Below are positions 1 through 12,000 of a stretch of DNA of 64,000 nt, piece after piece. The stretch is from Artocarpus heterophyllus (taxonomy: Eukaryota > Streptophyta > Magnoliopsida > Rosales > Moraceae). The notes under the pieces are model-generated. The model searched no databases, was not told the origin of the DNA, and saw only the letters and a list, made by a program, of their open reading frames with translations. The DNA lies in NCBI GenBank assembly GCA_025403435.1, contig CM046350.1, positions 18,697,274-18,761,273 on the forward strand, read 5' to 3'. How positions within the stretch are numbered: the first letter of the stretch is position 1; each line of letters starts with the position of its first letter. The position numbers and the translations under genes are program-made.

Positions 1-129
1 ATTTTTAGCTTCTTTCTTATACGGAGGGTTTTTTTTTTATATAGTGATATGAAATCTGTTTCTTTTAATGTTGTCAAATTTGTGTATTTACTGGCTGTCT
101 GTAATGTCACTAGTGACGTTGATGTCTAG

Positions 130-760
130 CAATATCATTGGTAAACATTTGTATTTATATAAAAATACTATATTTTCATGTAAATATAGTCTTTCCTCGT
201 AGGTGGAGACGTAACTAGTGCCGATGGTGTCTGGCAACTTAGCTGATAGATTTTTGTTTTTACATAGAAATACAGTGTTTCCATATAAATATAGTATTTC
301 TTAGTCATTGGCGACATCGCCAATGCCCGTGGTGTCTGCAGGCATGGAGATTTTGTATTTCCATGTTAATATTGTATTTTGTAGCAATCGGTGGTTAGAT
401 GACATCGTCGTTTTTTTTTTTATTTATATAGAATATTGTATCTCCATGTTAATATAGTATTTGCCGGCCACCGATGACATCGCCAGTGTTGGTAATGTTC
501 AATGACGTTGCAGGTAATTTTTTGTATTTACATAAAAATATGATATTTATATGTTAATATTGTATTTCCTGACCGCCAATGATTTGACGCTGTTGTCGGT
601 TTTTTTTTTTTGTATTTATATAGAAATATAGTATTTCCATGTTAATATAGTATTTTCCAGCTGCCGGCGATGTTGCCTTGTTGGTGATGTTCGACGATGC
701 CAGGAAATATTGTGTTTTGGAGAAATATTGTATTTTTAGAGAAATACTGTATTTACCACC
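130..760. repeat. Degenerate tandem repeat, about 6 units of 70-105 bp
   Basis: An AT-rich core (TATTTATATAGAAATATAGT and variants, followed by CCATGTTAATATAGTATTT) recurs near 153, 259, 345, 423, 524 and 614. It alternates with a GC-richer spacer containing GCCACCGATGACATCGCC-like words. Spacing is irregular, so this is an old, diverged array. No coding capacity is evident; the minus-strand frame at 554-865 is made of the repeat and is not a gene. Confidence 0.7.
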
Positions 761-1122
761 AAACGATGCCGATAAGGCGAATGGGTAGATAAAGAGGAAA
801 AAGAGGCAATAGTATTTTGGGATTTTTGTTCTCAATTTCTCATAAGACAAATCTAAATTTCTCATGATATATTATTTAATATATTTTTTGAAAACATATA
901 ACGTTATTTATTAATTCTTAATCTTAATCTATTATTTTGCTTTTTCTCCCTAATAAGTATTCATCAACCTTATATACTTATAACGTATACTTGGGTCTCC
1001 ATTCTGTATAGAAAAAATATGTAAGGATATTGGATGGAAACATTTTAGGACACGTAGTTGATTGGAACATTATCAGTATACGTTTTAAAACCGTTAGATT
1101 TATCATAAATATTTTTTCTACA

Positions 1123-1740
1123 GATATGATAACTGAAATACAGATATCTATTGTTGAGTATCTCTTTCGGTTGCCATTGGAAAAATTGCCAATATTTTAC
1201 CTCTCAAGGAAGTTGGATTTTTACCCCATAGGAATAAAATCTCATTACTCATAAAATTGAAGATCTAATATATAGTATACTTTTTAAATAAGGACCTCTT
1301 ATATAGTGTACTTTTTAGATGTAATGGTTGGAATACAAAAATTCATTGTTGAGTATTTTTTTCGGTTGCCACCAGAAAAATTGCCAACATTTTAGCTCTC
1401 AAGGAAATTAGAAAAGAAAAAACCTTTTTATCCCATGGTTTTCAAACCTTATAACTCATAAAATTAAAAATTTTAGTCTAATATATAGTGTACTTTTTAA
1501 ATAAGAACATATTATATCATGTACTTTTTAAATATGATAGCTGAAATATAGATATCTATTACTAAGTATTATTTTCGGTTGCCACTGAAAAATTTACCAA
1601 TATTTTAGCTCTCAAGGAAATTGAAAAAGAAAAAACCCTTTTATCATATAGGATTAAAACCTATTATCTACAAAATTCAAGATTTTAGCTTAATACATAA
1701 TGCCTTTTTAAGATAAAGATCTATTATTTTATAAACAACA
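1123..1740. repeat. Three-copy direct tandem repeat, about 195-212 bp period
   Basis: Copies start near 1123, 1318 and 1530. Each begins with a GATATGATAACTGAAATACA-like word, then TTTCGGTTGCCA, then AGCTCTCAAGGAAATT, and ends with TATATAGTGTACTTTTTAAA. Similarity is high enough to align by eye but diverged. Weak traces of the unit's end (TTTAATTTAATATATAATAAAC) recur near 3985-4020. Nothing suggests a gene. Confidence 0.75.
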
Positions 1741-1919
1741 AAAGTTGTAACTATAAAAAGTTAATTAATAAAATGTTTAATACATGGGTTAAAATTATTA
1801 GTTAAATTTTTTTTTTATAATATATACAAGTTTAACATTATATAGTATTTTTTATTATTATTATAATATATAAAAATTTTACGGTACTTGTAACGGAAAA
1901 AAAGGGTATGACCTTGTGA

Positions 1920-2215
1920 AACTTATAAGATTGCTTGTTGGAGAAGGATAAATAAGAAAAGCTTTGTGATAGGTCATGTCATAGCGTACAAAGCAGGTAT
2001 TAGAATAATCTTGGAAATGCTAGATAGTCGACACGTAGCGTGGAAAGTTCATGTCATCTTCCCCCACTTGCTCAACACACGGTCGATTTCTCATTGTTTC
2101 GATTGCTGCTGTACATCATAGGACAGTTTCCGCGTGAGCCTACAGACTAACAGCCAATAGAGTTGTTTCTCCTCCACGCCAAGGATTTCTTTTCCCGTTC
2201 TTTTGACGGGAGAAG
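1920..2215. repeat. Dispersed non-coding module, copy 1
   Basis: The block contains GTGATAGGTCATGTC, AAAGCAGGT, a CCACTTGCTCAACACA-like word, GATTGCTGCTGTACATCAT and AGCCAATAGAGTTGTTTCTC. Diverged copies of its parts recur at 4455-4650, 5790-5850 and 6310-6470. It may be part of an unrecognised non-autonomous transposon or of a local segmental duplication. Confidence 0.55.
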
Positions 2216-2755
2216 GACTTTTGATTTAGATATAGATTTATGTTTATGCTTCTCTTTTTTAGAATTTAAAAACACATTCAATCTCAAAAAGGAGTTTTCA
2301 TTAGAGCTTTTTAATTAGATAGCTAGAATCCAACCAAAAAACTTAGTATTCAGATAATTAAAAAAAAACTTTTTGATATTAGAAATGTTTTTGATTTTTG
2401 ATTAAAAAACGCATAGCTTTTTATAAACACCAAAAAAAAAATGGTTTGTTGTAAAAGAGTTTATAAAAAATCAAAAGTTTCAACTGTTTGTCTAACCTAA
2501 CGCGTTCAAAAACAGTTTTTAAGTTAAATAAGTCAAATGCTACTTATTTTAAGCCACCGACTGAAAAAAGGTTTGGCAGAAGAGGCGATCAAGAAAGGAG
2601 AATACCGACTAAAAATAGTGTGGTAGTAATGGATACTCTGGAGAGTGGAGGGGTGTGGTTATAAAAAAGTGTTTTAAGGTTGATTGTATAGATTTAATCG
2701 CAAGATCTCTTCATTGCAGGTATATCACTAATCTTTTTGCGATCTTACTAGTTTA

Positions 2756-2878
2756 GAGGGTGTTTGGTTAAAGGTAGTGTGAACCACAAACTCAATTATA
2801 AACAGTAAAAAAATTGCTACATATAAAGCTCTCACATGCTACAGTAAAAGCGGTTCCCACCACTAGCCAAACACTTTC
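2756..2878. mobile_element. MITE, Tourist/PIF-Harbinger-like, copy 1
   Basis: This 123-bp element has terminal inverted repeats (GAGGGTGTTTGG at the left, CCAAACACTTTC at the right) and is flanked by TTA on both sides (2753-2755 and 2879-2881). The 3-bp TTA duplication and the GGTGTTTGG-type end are typical of Tourist-like MITEs. Related copies lie near 19948-20090, 45033-45197 and 58795-58900, sharing the internal words AGCTCTCACATGCTACAGTA and GGTTCCCACCACT. Confidence 0.65.
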
Positions 2879-3227
2879 TTAGTTGATTGTATTTTGAATC
2901 TATGTAAATATCCTCTTTTTCTACTTTGACGGTCCTTTTTCTTTTTACACTTTTTACTATCTTCTCCTTACCCTTTTGAGTGTATTTGGAAACCTAATTG
3001 ATTAGTATTTATGTTTTTACTTCACACGGTAGCATATTTTGACTATATATTGTAACATATTTTTATTTTACATTGTAGCATTTGAAATTAAGTTGTTAAA
3101 TACACTCTTTATGTTTTCAAAAAGGTTTAAGAAATGAAGTGAGGGGAGAATAACAAACAAATAAAAGAAATTCAATCTAAAGTAGGAGGTGATTATTACT
3201 AATGTATATTTTTTGGTACAAAGAGAG

Positions 3228-3325
3228 GCGAAATGCCACAACTTTTAAGTAGGGTTCAACATGACTCAAACCCTTAACCTAAAGTTGGAGTAGAGGGACT
3301 TATAACCAACTAGACTGCCCTCACA
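3228..3325 (-). mobile_element. Possible tRNA-derived SINE relic
   Basis: On the minus strand there is an A-box-like stretch (CAGTCTAGTTGGTTATAAG) and about 35 bases later a B-box-like GGGTTTGAGTC. This resembles the pol III promoter head of tRNA-derived SINEs. No clear tail or target duplication is seen, so the call is weak. It could also be a degenerate tRNA-like sequence. Confidence 0.3.
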
Positions 3326-4154
3326 AAAAAGATAAAATTTTGCGCATTGCAATGATTAAGACTTACATATAAACCAACAAAATTGTTAAAAAATATTAAC
3401 AATTATATAATTTCTTTTTTAGCATAAAATTGAATAGTTTAACTCTTAATAGAAGTAAACGAAGTGCATAGAGATTCCAAATAGGTCGTGTACATCTCAT
3501 GTGATCGTTTCCGTCCTAATTTTGAAGGAAATTTGTGGTTAGGACTTAACTGTCACACTTTGTTAAATTTAAGGACTCAATTGCTATAAAAAGTTTAAAG
3601 ACCACATTACAAAAATAAAAAAAAATTAAGGGGCAAATGCGCCAAAAATCTTAAAATATCAAACTCAGAGTCAAAATGATATGAGCAATCAATTTAACTC
3701 CATAGGTTATAATCTCGTAACAAAACAACATGATGCAGTTTAAAATATACACTATATATTAGACAGGGGTCTATGCTTTTATAAGTAGTAAGGTTATAAC
3801 CCCATAAAGATAAAAATAAATTTTTAAATAATATTTTGTTTTGTATGGAAGAAATAATCCAGAAACTTTGAATGCTTGAAAATGAGAAGAAAGATCATGC
3901 CGATACTACAGAAAGCAATAATAGAATAATTTCATAAAGAAAAATTCTTTTTATCTCAATGGAATTATAATCCTATTGTTTATAATATTGCGGTCTTTAA
4001 TTTAATATATAATAAACTTTTTAAATTAAATCTTATAATTTTATTTGTAACAAAATTATAACTCTCTATAACATTAAGTAGAAATGCCCTCCTAAGTATG
4101 GTGGAGGGTAGATACGTTCGCGGAAACACCCCTACCAGTTAGAAGGATTTTGAA

Positions 4155-4650
4155 AAATAACTTTAAGAAAAGATGATTTTAGGCAAATGATTTTTTTTTT
4201 TTTTGCAGTTTTTTTACGTAAAAAAACATATTTTTTGGACATAAAAACTGTTCTAGTTTTTTTTTTTTCTTTTTACTTTGTTGAGGTTTCTCTCTTCGTT
4301 ACAATTATTTTCATCTTTTATCTAAAAAAATTAGAACAATTTATCTATCTAAAAAAACATACTTTTTTTATAAAAAAAAATTATTTACTCAATTAGGAAT
4401 TTTTTTTTTCCTTTTTCTCAAATTCATCCTACCCAGTTAAGAACGCCCTATTTTTCAAAAGATTTGACTGCATTTAAGTTTTTCGAGGAAGTTTTTTAGA
4501 TGTACCCCACTTGCACGACACATAGTCCGTTGCTCGTGCTTTGATTGCTGCCGTACATCATTGAACAAAAAGGTATCCGCGGGGACCACAGAGTAACACC
4601 CAAAAGAGTTTGTTTCTGTTCCTCGTGAAGGACTTTTTTCTTGGTACCAT
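4155..4650. repeat. Dispersed non-coding modules, copy 2 (two joined blocks)
   Basis: The left block (4155-4440: T-runs, GTTGAGGTT, AGAACAATTTATCT, TTATTTACTCAATTAGGAAT) is matched at 6725-7030. The right block (4455-4650: CCCACTTGCACGACACATAG, GATTGCTGCCGTACATCATT, CAAAAGAGTTTGTTTCTGTT) is matched at 2040-2190 and 6330-6460. Open frames here are T/A-rich and low-complexity, not genes. Confidence 0.6.
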
Positions 4651-4939
4651 TTTTTTGGTACCATTTTTTTTTTCATTAAAAAGAAAAATAAAATATAGGC
4701 AAAGTGATGGCAAAAAATCGATATTTGGGGGTCATTGTGGAATCTGCCCTAACTTCTATGGTATTCATTCAAATTGGATGAATGAGCTTGCAGTTGTAAA
4801 GGCCTTTCAAACTTGAAGTTGTCAACCAAACGTGGGAATTAGGCCTATTCGGATGAATAACGTTTCCTTTACATTCTTTTTACACCTAACCAAACGTGCA
4901 AGTATTCTTCATTGTGGAGTAACTAGTTGAAGAACAGCA

Positions 4940-5700
4940 CCTTGCATATTAAGTATGCTAAAAAAAAAAGAATAAAAATTGAGGAGAAAAAATAAATATA
5001 TATAAATAGGAGAAGAATAAGGAAAAAACAATTATGTAAGAAAAAAGCAGAAGAATAAGAAAGAAAAAAAGAGAAAAGAAAAAGAAAGAAAAGAACTTGA
5101 AAAAGTTAAAAAAAAAAAAAAAAAGCAAATGTTTTTGACGTTTTAACTTTGGGGGAGAATCCATAAAATTTCCCTTTATAAAAAAATCTATAATCAAAAT
5201 GTAGCTGTGTGTATTCTTATTTTTATGAACAAGTAAGTTTGGAACATTTACTTTTAATCTAACCATTAAAGGAAAAAAAGGTCTGGATGAGAAATTTTTG
5301 AGTTTTTTTATTGTAGTCACTTTCTACACCCTATATTGTATTGTATATTTTATATAATATAATATACTATAATGTAATATAATGTGTTATATATGTCTTA
5401 ATATAATATAATATGAGAAGGAGGAATCAACTCAAAGCTTATTATAGTGCAAAAATGTCAACTTTTCATCAAAAAGAAAGGCAACATTCAGTAAAGTGGA
5501 AAAAAGCAAAACAAATAACAAGTTGACGTAAGGAGAGAGAGAGGAAAAAAAAAAAAAAGAAGAAAAAAATACTAACGTTCTAAGGAGCCAAGGCAAAAAA
5601 CAGAAAAAAAAGAAAAAGAAAATGTCTTTTAAGGTGAGTTAAGAAACGACGAAACTCTCCAAAAAAAAAAAAAAAAGGTGTTCTCTGTTTATAAAAGTTA
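4940..5700. repeat. Low-complexity A-rich and TATAA-rich tract
   Basis: Long A/G-rich runs (4950-5130, 5530-5680) surround a TATAATATAATA-type simple repeat at 5330-5420. The long minus-strand frame at 4958-5320 is nearly all Phe/Leu/Ile/Ser from poly-T and is not considered coding. I see no gene. Confidence 0.7.
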
Positions 5701-7030
5701 AAGAAAGGATACTTGGGTCTCTGTATTGTACAGAAGAAATGTGCAGGGACGTTAATCGTGGCTAGAAATTCACTGGGAAGGTGAAGGTGAGAAGAAAAGC
5801 ATGTGATGGGTCATGTCGAACCGCAGAAAGCAGGTCATGTCGAAGGAAGTTAATGCGTTGTTTTGTCCGCGGATTCGAACAATAAAAATTTCATTCTTTT
5901 ATTATGATATTTTTTAATTATTATAATATTTTTATTTTAAATTAACAGTTTGAATTGAAATTTTAAGTATACAATTAAGTTTCTTTTAAACTTAAGATGT
6001 CAAGGGGTTTTAAGACTTTTTAATACAAATATCAATATTAATATTAATATTATATTTGTTATTAAAAGTATAAAAATCACACATTTAATTACTTTAATAG
6101 ACAATATTATCTAAAATATCATATTTATATTTTATCATAGCTATTGAATCTTAATATTCATAAAAATAAACTTTTATTATTATATTATTAAAGTAAAAAA
6201 ATTGATCTGGCAACTAATAGACAAAATTAACATAAAAAATAACATTATATTAAAAGGATATTTTTATATGTAAATGTTAAATTTGTTGTAAATTAATTGA
6301 TTGATTATGCCTGCAATCTTTAAGGAAAGTTAAATTAGACGTGGCCCACTTACTTGTCACATATTCACTTTTGCTGATGTTCAGATTGCTGACATAATCA
6401 TAGCACATAAAGAGTTACAGCCAATGGGGTTGTTTCTCTTCGCCGCGAAGGGCCTTGTTTGTGTGTCCAACAGAAAAATAGATTGATACCAAAAATGAAA
6501 ACAAAATAGAAAAGCATTAAAAAGTACCCCGCTTTTCCACGTCAAACAACGACGTCTGTGCTTCAAAGTCAAAAAGTAAGAAAAGAACTAAAAAACAAAA
6601 AAGAAAGAACAACAGGCACTACCCTAAAGTGCGTTAAATTATATGAGTTATTATTATTATTATTATTACTATTACTAACCTTTAGCAAGGGTAGAATGGT
6701 CTTTTCATAATTGGTAAGTCTGTAAAACCTTATTTTATGGGGATTTTTAAAAAGGGTCCACCCGCCAAAATTTTTTTGGGTAAACAGACTTTTTTTTTTA
6801 GACAGTTTTTAACCAAAAAAAAAAGTTTTTTAGACATTAAAATAGTTTCAGTTTTTTTTTTCCTGTTGAGGTTCCTTATTCTGCTACAGTCATTTTTTTT
6901 TTTAAAAAAAAAAAAAACTGAGACAATTTACTTGCATAGAAAAATATATTTTTTGGCTAAAAAAAAAGACTATTTACCCAATTAGAATTTTTTTTGGCCT
7001 TTTTGTCAAAATCTTCCCTTATTTTAAGAA
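5700..7030. repeat. Dispersed non-coding modules, copy 3
   Basis: Blocks at 5705-5850 (ACTTGGGTCTCTGTATTGTA, GTGATGGGTCATGTCGAA, AAGCAGGTCATG) match 985-1040 and 1935-2000. The block at 6310-6470 matches 2040-2190 and 4455-4650. The block at 6725-7030 matches 4155-4440. The order of modules differs between copies. An ATT trinucleotide microsatellite lies at 6645-6675. No gene is supported. Confidence 0.6.
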
Positions 7031-7075
7031 CGAGAAACTAGTTTTCTGTTTTCCCCTTAATTTGGTTCTCTGAAT

Positions 7076-8273
7076 TAACATAGTATTAGAGCTGCTATAT
7101 TACCAGCGTTTGCACAATTAGAATTGCAAGTCAGTTCGAAGACGGATTGTGTTTGTGATTGAACTGAAGTCACATTATATGTTACAGTTGAATTTAGAGT
7201 AGATTGAAGAATTGGTTGAAATGGTAGTCAACGCATTTGAGCAAACTGGTTGCAATTGAGTTCATATGTGGTTCACGCATTGATTGAAGTGGTTTTTTTC
7301 TTATTGTGCTTTTGGGTTTGGTGAATTTATTGAAGAAGTGGTTTACGAATTGAGGTGGTCTCGACGACGTGTTTCGGCAGTTAATTGGATATTAAAAACA
7401 AGGAATGAATTGCTGTGCTCTGGAGGATTGTTGATGTCGCGGAAGCGTAAGAAAAAAAAAGAGAAAAAAAATAGATAAATTTTTAGATTCTGTTGATTTA
7501 ATTAAAATGTCGAAAAATTTATTTATTCTTTTCGAATATCAGAAGATAGAACTTTTATAGGCCTATTGATTTACTTAAAATGCTAGAAGAATAAGCATTA
7601 ATCACTCATTGATTTTAAAAAATAACGAGAAAATTAAAAAAAAAATAAGAAGAGTAAAAACTCTAATTTCATTAATAAAAATTCTCTTCCTTATAGAACT
7701 AATCTATTTATAGCCTAAATTGTCCCAGACAGTAATAAAAGCCTACAAATAAAAATAAAAAAGTAAATAATTTCAAAAATTAGAAAATTAAAAAAGAAAT
7801 TAAACCTATTTAAAATCAGAAATTAAAGGTAATCCCAAATATCCTAAATTTAAAAATAAACGATCCTAAATTTGGAATGAGAAATTATGAGCTAAAAAGG
7901 AAACAAATGAAATAATTAAAATATTTTAAAATTTGAATTCAGCAACAAATGGGAAATTTCTATCTCCAGTAGCTTTCAACAATCTGGATGACCGGTCTTC
8001 AAAATCCTCAATTCTGTCTCCATCAACTGCTCGTTAGAGACTTGTTGTTTCAATTTTTTTTTAGGAGAAAAAAAGTAGGGTCATATATGTCTCAGAATTT
8101 TGTTTCAACACAACCACATGCTATGTCTATTTCTATCTCTTCCAGTCCCTCAGGTATGTTTTCTTCCTTATGGGTCTTAGATTCTAACTATTCTCATCAT
8201 ATGTACTAGATTTGTGATCCGTTGTTTCTTTATCTTCCATGTCATTTGTATAAGTTATGACTGTTGATGGTAC
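7076..8273 (+). pseudogene. Old copia retrotransposon relic, left part (gag to protease)
   Basis: A PBS-like ACATAGTATTAGAGC (compare the plant copia form TGGTATCAGAGC) is at about 7077-7092, followed by decayed gag sequence. Around 8165-8215 the translation shows a protease motif relic (WVLDSNYSHHM, in place of the usual DSGASHHM). The frame then continues with many breaks to TVDGT at 8260-8273, where element 1 is inserted. The sequence resumes at 13616 with PMPLVDIGSI, so both parts belong to one element. No 5' LTR could be delimited upstream of 7076. Confidence 0.65.
8269..8273. repeat. Target site duplication of element 1, left (GGTAC)
   Basis: GGTAC directly precedes the TGTTG start of the 5' LTR and is repeated exactly at 13611-13615 after the 3' LTR. 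A 5-bp duplication is the copia integration footprint. Confidence 0.9.
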
Positions 8274-8972
8274 TGTTGTAAATGTGGAGCCAAATCAAAT
8301 CGACACCCCAGCAAAAATGAAGAAAAAAGAAGAATTGCAGTCCTCGTAAGGCAGGGATCAAGCGCCGCAGCTCTACCAGGAGAGTGCCGCAACGTTAGGA
8401 CAAGGGCGCCTAGGCGCTAGAAGCAATGCGCCGAGGCGTCGAGTGAATGGCGCCTAAGCGCCAGGTGTATGGCGCCTAGGCGCTTCAGGGGAGAGCCGCG
8501 GCGCTCGAACGCGCTATGCTGCGCGATAATTTTTGAGTCAGAGTCAAACTCAAACGCCCCAAAAACGGGAAACTACTAGAGTTTCTCGTTAGTTGCTATT
8601 TTCTCTTCCTTTGGGTATAAATAGACATAAAGAGGCTAGGGTTGAGTGTGTATGACATTGTGAGTGGCATTATTTTATGTGAGGCGTAATTCTTGAGAGC
8701 TCCATCATTGAGAGAGAAAAATTCTCACATGGTGCTAAATAGAAGAGAGTTTTGGTAAGCACAATTTGAGAGTATGTGAGAAACTTCTCTTGTAATCTGT
8801 AATCTCCTTCATCATAGTGGAATCTGCAAATAACAGAAACAGGACGTAGGCTCAATTTTGGACGAACCTGTATAAAAATTTGGTGTCTCTCTTTCTTCTT
8901 TTCTCCTATTTATTTTCTGCAATTGTTCGTTTTTGCGATCCTTGGAATTAGGAGTCGCCTAATTCCCCAACA
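8274..8972 (+). repeat. Element 1 5' LTR (699 bp)
   Basis: Begins TGTTGTAAATGTGGAGCC and ends CCCCAACA. A TATA box (TATAAATAGA) lies at 8616-8625. The U3 part (about 8395-8520) is unusually GC-rich with repeats of the palindrome GGCGCCTAGGCGC. It aligns with 12927-13610 with scattered substitutions and one extra unit of roughly 20 bp in the GC-rich part. Confidence 0.93.
8616..8625 (+). promoter_or_regulatory. TATA box of the element 1 5' LTR
   Basis: TATAAATAGA about 340 bp into the LTR, at the end of U3. The same motif is seen at the equivalent place in element 3 (46058-46067). It would start retroelement RNA rightward. Confidence 0.7.
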
Positions 8973-8974
8973 AG

Positions 8975-8992
8975 TGGTATCAGGGCAGAGGT
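8975..8992 (+). promoter_or_regulatory. Primer binding site of element 1
   Basis: TGGTATCAGGGCAGAGG two bases after the LTR. It matches the initiator-tRNA-Met type PBS of plant copia (TGGTATCAGAGC) with one change. Element 3 keeps the canonical TGGTATCAGAGC at 46421. Confidence 0.85.
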
Positions 8993-9006
8993 TTTGATCA
9001 AGAACG

Positions 9007-12000
9007 ATGACGGGAGAAGAAGGTTCGGCAGCCGGTATCACCAAATTTGATGGTTCTGATTTTTCCTATTGGAGGATGCAAGTAGAAGACTACCTCTACA
9101 GCAGGAATCTGCACTTACCTTGGGTAATAAGCCTGAAAGCACGAAGGATGAGGAGTGGAATCTCTTTGATAGACAGGTGATGGGTGTGATCCGTTTGACC
9201 CTATCAAAGAATGTTGCCCACAACGTTGCAAATGAGGCTACTACAGCTGGGATGATGAAGGCTCTGTCAGAGATGTATGAGAAGCCCTCAGCCAATAACA
9301 AGGTACATCTCATGAAGAAGCTTTTTAATTTAAAGATGATTGAAGGTGCCTCAGTGATAGAGCATCTGAACATTTTCAACACCGTCCTGAATCAATTGGT
9401 CTCGGTAGAGATTAAATTCGATGATGAGATCAATGCCTTAATCCTCTTGGCCTCGTTACTGAATAGTTAAGAACCCATGAGGGTGGCCATTGCAAATTCG
9501 CTTGACAACGCCAAACTGAAGTTTGTTGATGTCAGAAACTCCATTTTGGCAGGAGAAGTTAGCAGGAAGGACTCAGGTGAAGCCTTAACGTCGAACTCGG
9601 CTCTTGATGTTGATAATAGGGGCATGAAACTTGAAAGGCATTCCAACAGGGATAATGGCAAGAAAGGCAAGTCGAGGAATAAGAGAAGCAAGTCAAGAAA
9701 CGGTAGGACTATTGAGTGCTGGAACTGTGGAAAGACCGGCCACTTGAAGAAGAACTGCAGGGCTCTAAGGAAGAACGAAGACAAGACTAATGATGCAGCT
9801 AACGCCGCCACTGAAGAGCAACAGGATGCCTTAATCTTGTCTGTTGACAGTTCTTTTGATTCGTGGATGATAGATTCAGGAGCATCATTCCACACCACTG
9901 CACACTGCCATGTCTTGGAGAATTATGTTGCTGGAAATCATGGTAAGGTTTATCTTGCTGATGGAGAACCTTTGGATATTGTTGGCATTGGAGATGTCAG
10001 TTTAAAAATGCCTAATGGGTCTGTGTGGAAGATTCATAGGGTGAGACATGTTCCTAAACTAATGTGCAACTTGATTTCGGTGGGGCAAATGGATGACGAA
10101 GGATATAAAGTGACTTTCAATTGTGGAGGTTGGAAAGTCATGAAAGAAGCGATGGTTATTGCTCGGGGACACAAGGCTGAAACTCTCTACATGAACTCTA
10201 GTTGCAGAGATACCATAGCAGTTGCTGATTCTACTGCCAATACCGAGCTATGGCATTATAGGCTCGGTCACATGAGTGAGAAGGGTATGAAGGTACTTCA
10301 CTGCAAAGGAAAACTGCCGGGTTTAAAAACTGTTGATCACAGTTTGTGTGAAGCCTGCATCTTTGGTGAACAGAAGAGAGTTAGTTTCTCAAAGATGGGT
10401 AGAGAGCCTAAGTCCAGGAAATTGGAGCTAGTTCACACTGATGTATGGAGGCCTACGCCGGTGACTTCCCTTGGTGGCGCAAATTACTATGTGACATTCA
10501 TAGATGACTCAAGCAGGAAGGTATGGGTTTATTTTTTGAAAAACAAATTTGATGTCTTTGATGCTTTTAAGAGATGGAGAGCCATGGTGGAGAACAAGAC
10601 AGATTTGAAGATGAAATGCTTGCAGTCTGACAATGGGGGAGAGTATTTAGATGAAGATTTCAGGCGGTACTATGCTGAGAATGAAATTAAGATGAGGAAG
10701 ACCATTCCAGGGAAACCACAATAGAATGAGGTAGCTGAGAGGATGAACAAGACTTTAAACGAGCGTGTCAGAAGCATGAGGTTGCATGCGGGGCTGCCAA
10801 AGATGTTTTGGGCGAAGGCAATTAATACAGCCGCTCATCTGATCAACAGAAGTCCATCCACACCACTGAAGTTCAAGCTACCGAAAGAAGTCTGGAGCCA
10901 TAAAAAGGTTGATCTCTCTTACTTGAGAGTGTTTGGGTGTGTTTCTAATGTTCACATTGATCTTGCTGCTAGAATTAAACTTGATGCCAAGTCAAAGAAG
11001 TGTTTTCTAGTTGGCTATGGTGGACTTGAGTTTGGTTATCGTCTCTGGGATGACCAAAGTCGGAAGATTATCAGGAGCAAGGATGTGATCTTCAACGAAG
11101 GTGTTCTGTACAAGGACAGAGACAAAACTGACTCTAGGGGTTCAGGTTCTAAAGATAAGAAGCCTGAGGTGATTCCATTGAAGGATCTTCCTGAAGTGGA
11201 AGTGGAGAATCTAGTGGTTGAAGACCAAGAAAATGTAGCTCCAGAAGGAAACCAGAGGACTCCTGCCACACCAGTTAGGAGGTCTAGCAGGATCATCAGA
11301 CCGCCGTAGAGTTACTCCCCTACTCTGCATTATATTTTGTTGACCGATAGAGGTGAGCCAGAGAGCTATGATGAAGCCGTGAAGGCTGAAGATTCGGTCA
11401 AGTGGGAGTTAGCCATGAGGGATGAGATGGATTCCTTAATGTCCAATCAGACATGACAATTGATAAAGTTACCACAGGGCAAAAAGGCCTTGCACAATAA
11501 GTGGGTATACCAGATTAAAGATGAATCTGATGGCAACAAATGGTATAAGGCAAGGTTAGTGGTAAAAGGCTTTCAGCAGAAAGAAGGCATCGACTTCAAT
11601 GAGATTTTTTCTCCAGTGGTGAAGCTAACCACGATTAGGACTGTACTTGCGCTATGGCAAATGAGGACTTGTTCTTAGAACAATTAGATGTGAAGACAAC
11701 TTTTCTCCATGGTGATTTGGAGGAGGAGATCTACATGAAGCAGCCACAAGGTTTTGAAGTACCGGGTAAGGAGAACTTGGTGTGCAAACTTCAGAAGAGC
11801 TTGTGTGGCCTTAAACAAGCCCCCAAGCAGTGGTACAAGAAGTTTGACGGGTTTATGTGCAACAATGGTTTCTTGAGGTGTTAGGAAGATCACTGTTGTT
11901 ATGTGAAGAATTTTAGTGATGCCTACATTATATTGTTGCTATATGTTGATGACATGTTGAAGAAGAAGCTGTCTAAGGAGATTGCAATGAAGGATTTGGG

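Noticed and set aside
4958..5320. 120-codon minus-strand frame
   Set aside because: Nearly all Phe/Leu/Ile/Ser from poly-A/T and AT-rich repeats; no complexity or domain.
8395..8520. GC-rich block as a CpG-island promoter of a gene
   Set aside because: It is the palindromic repeat part of the element 1 LTR U3 and recurs in the other LTRs of the family.
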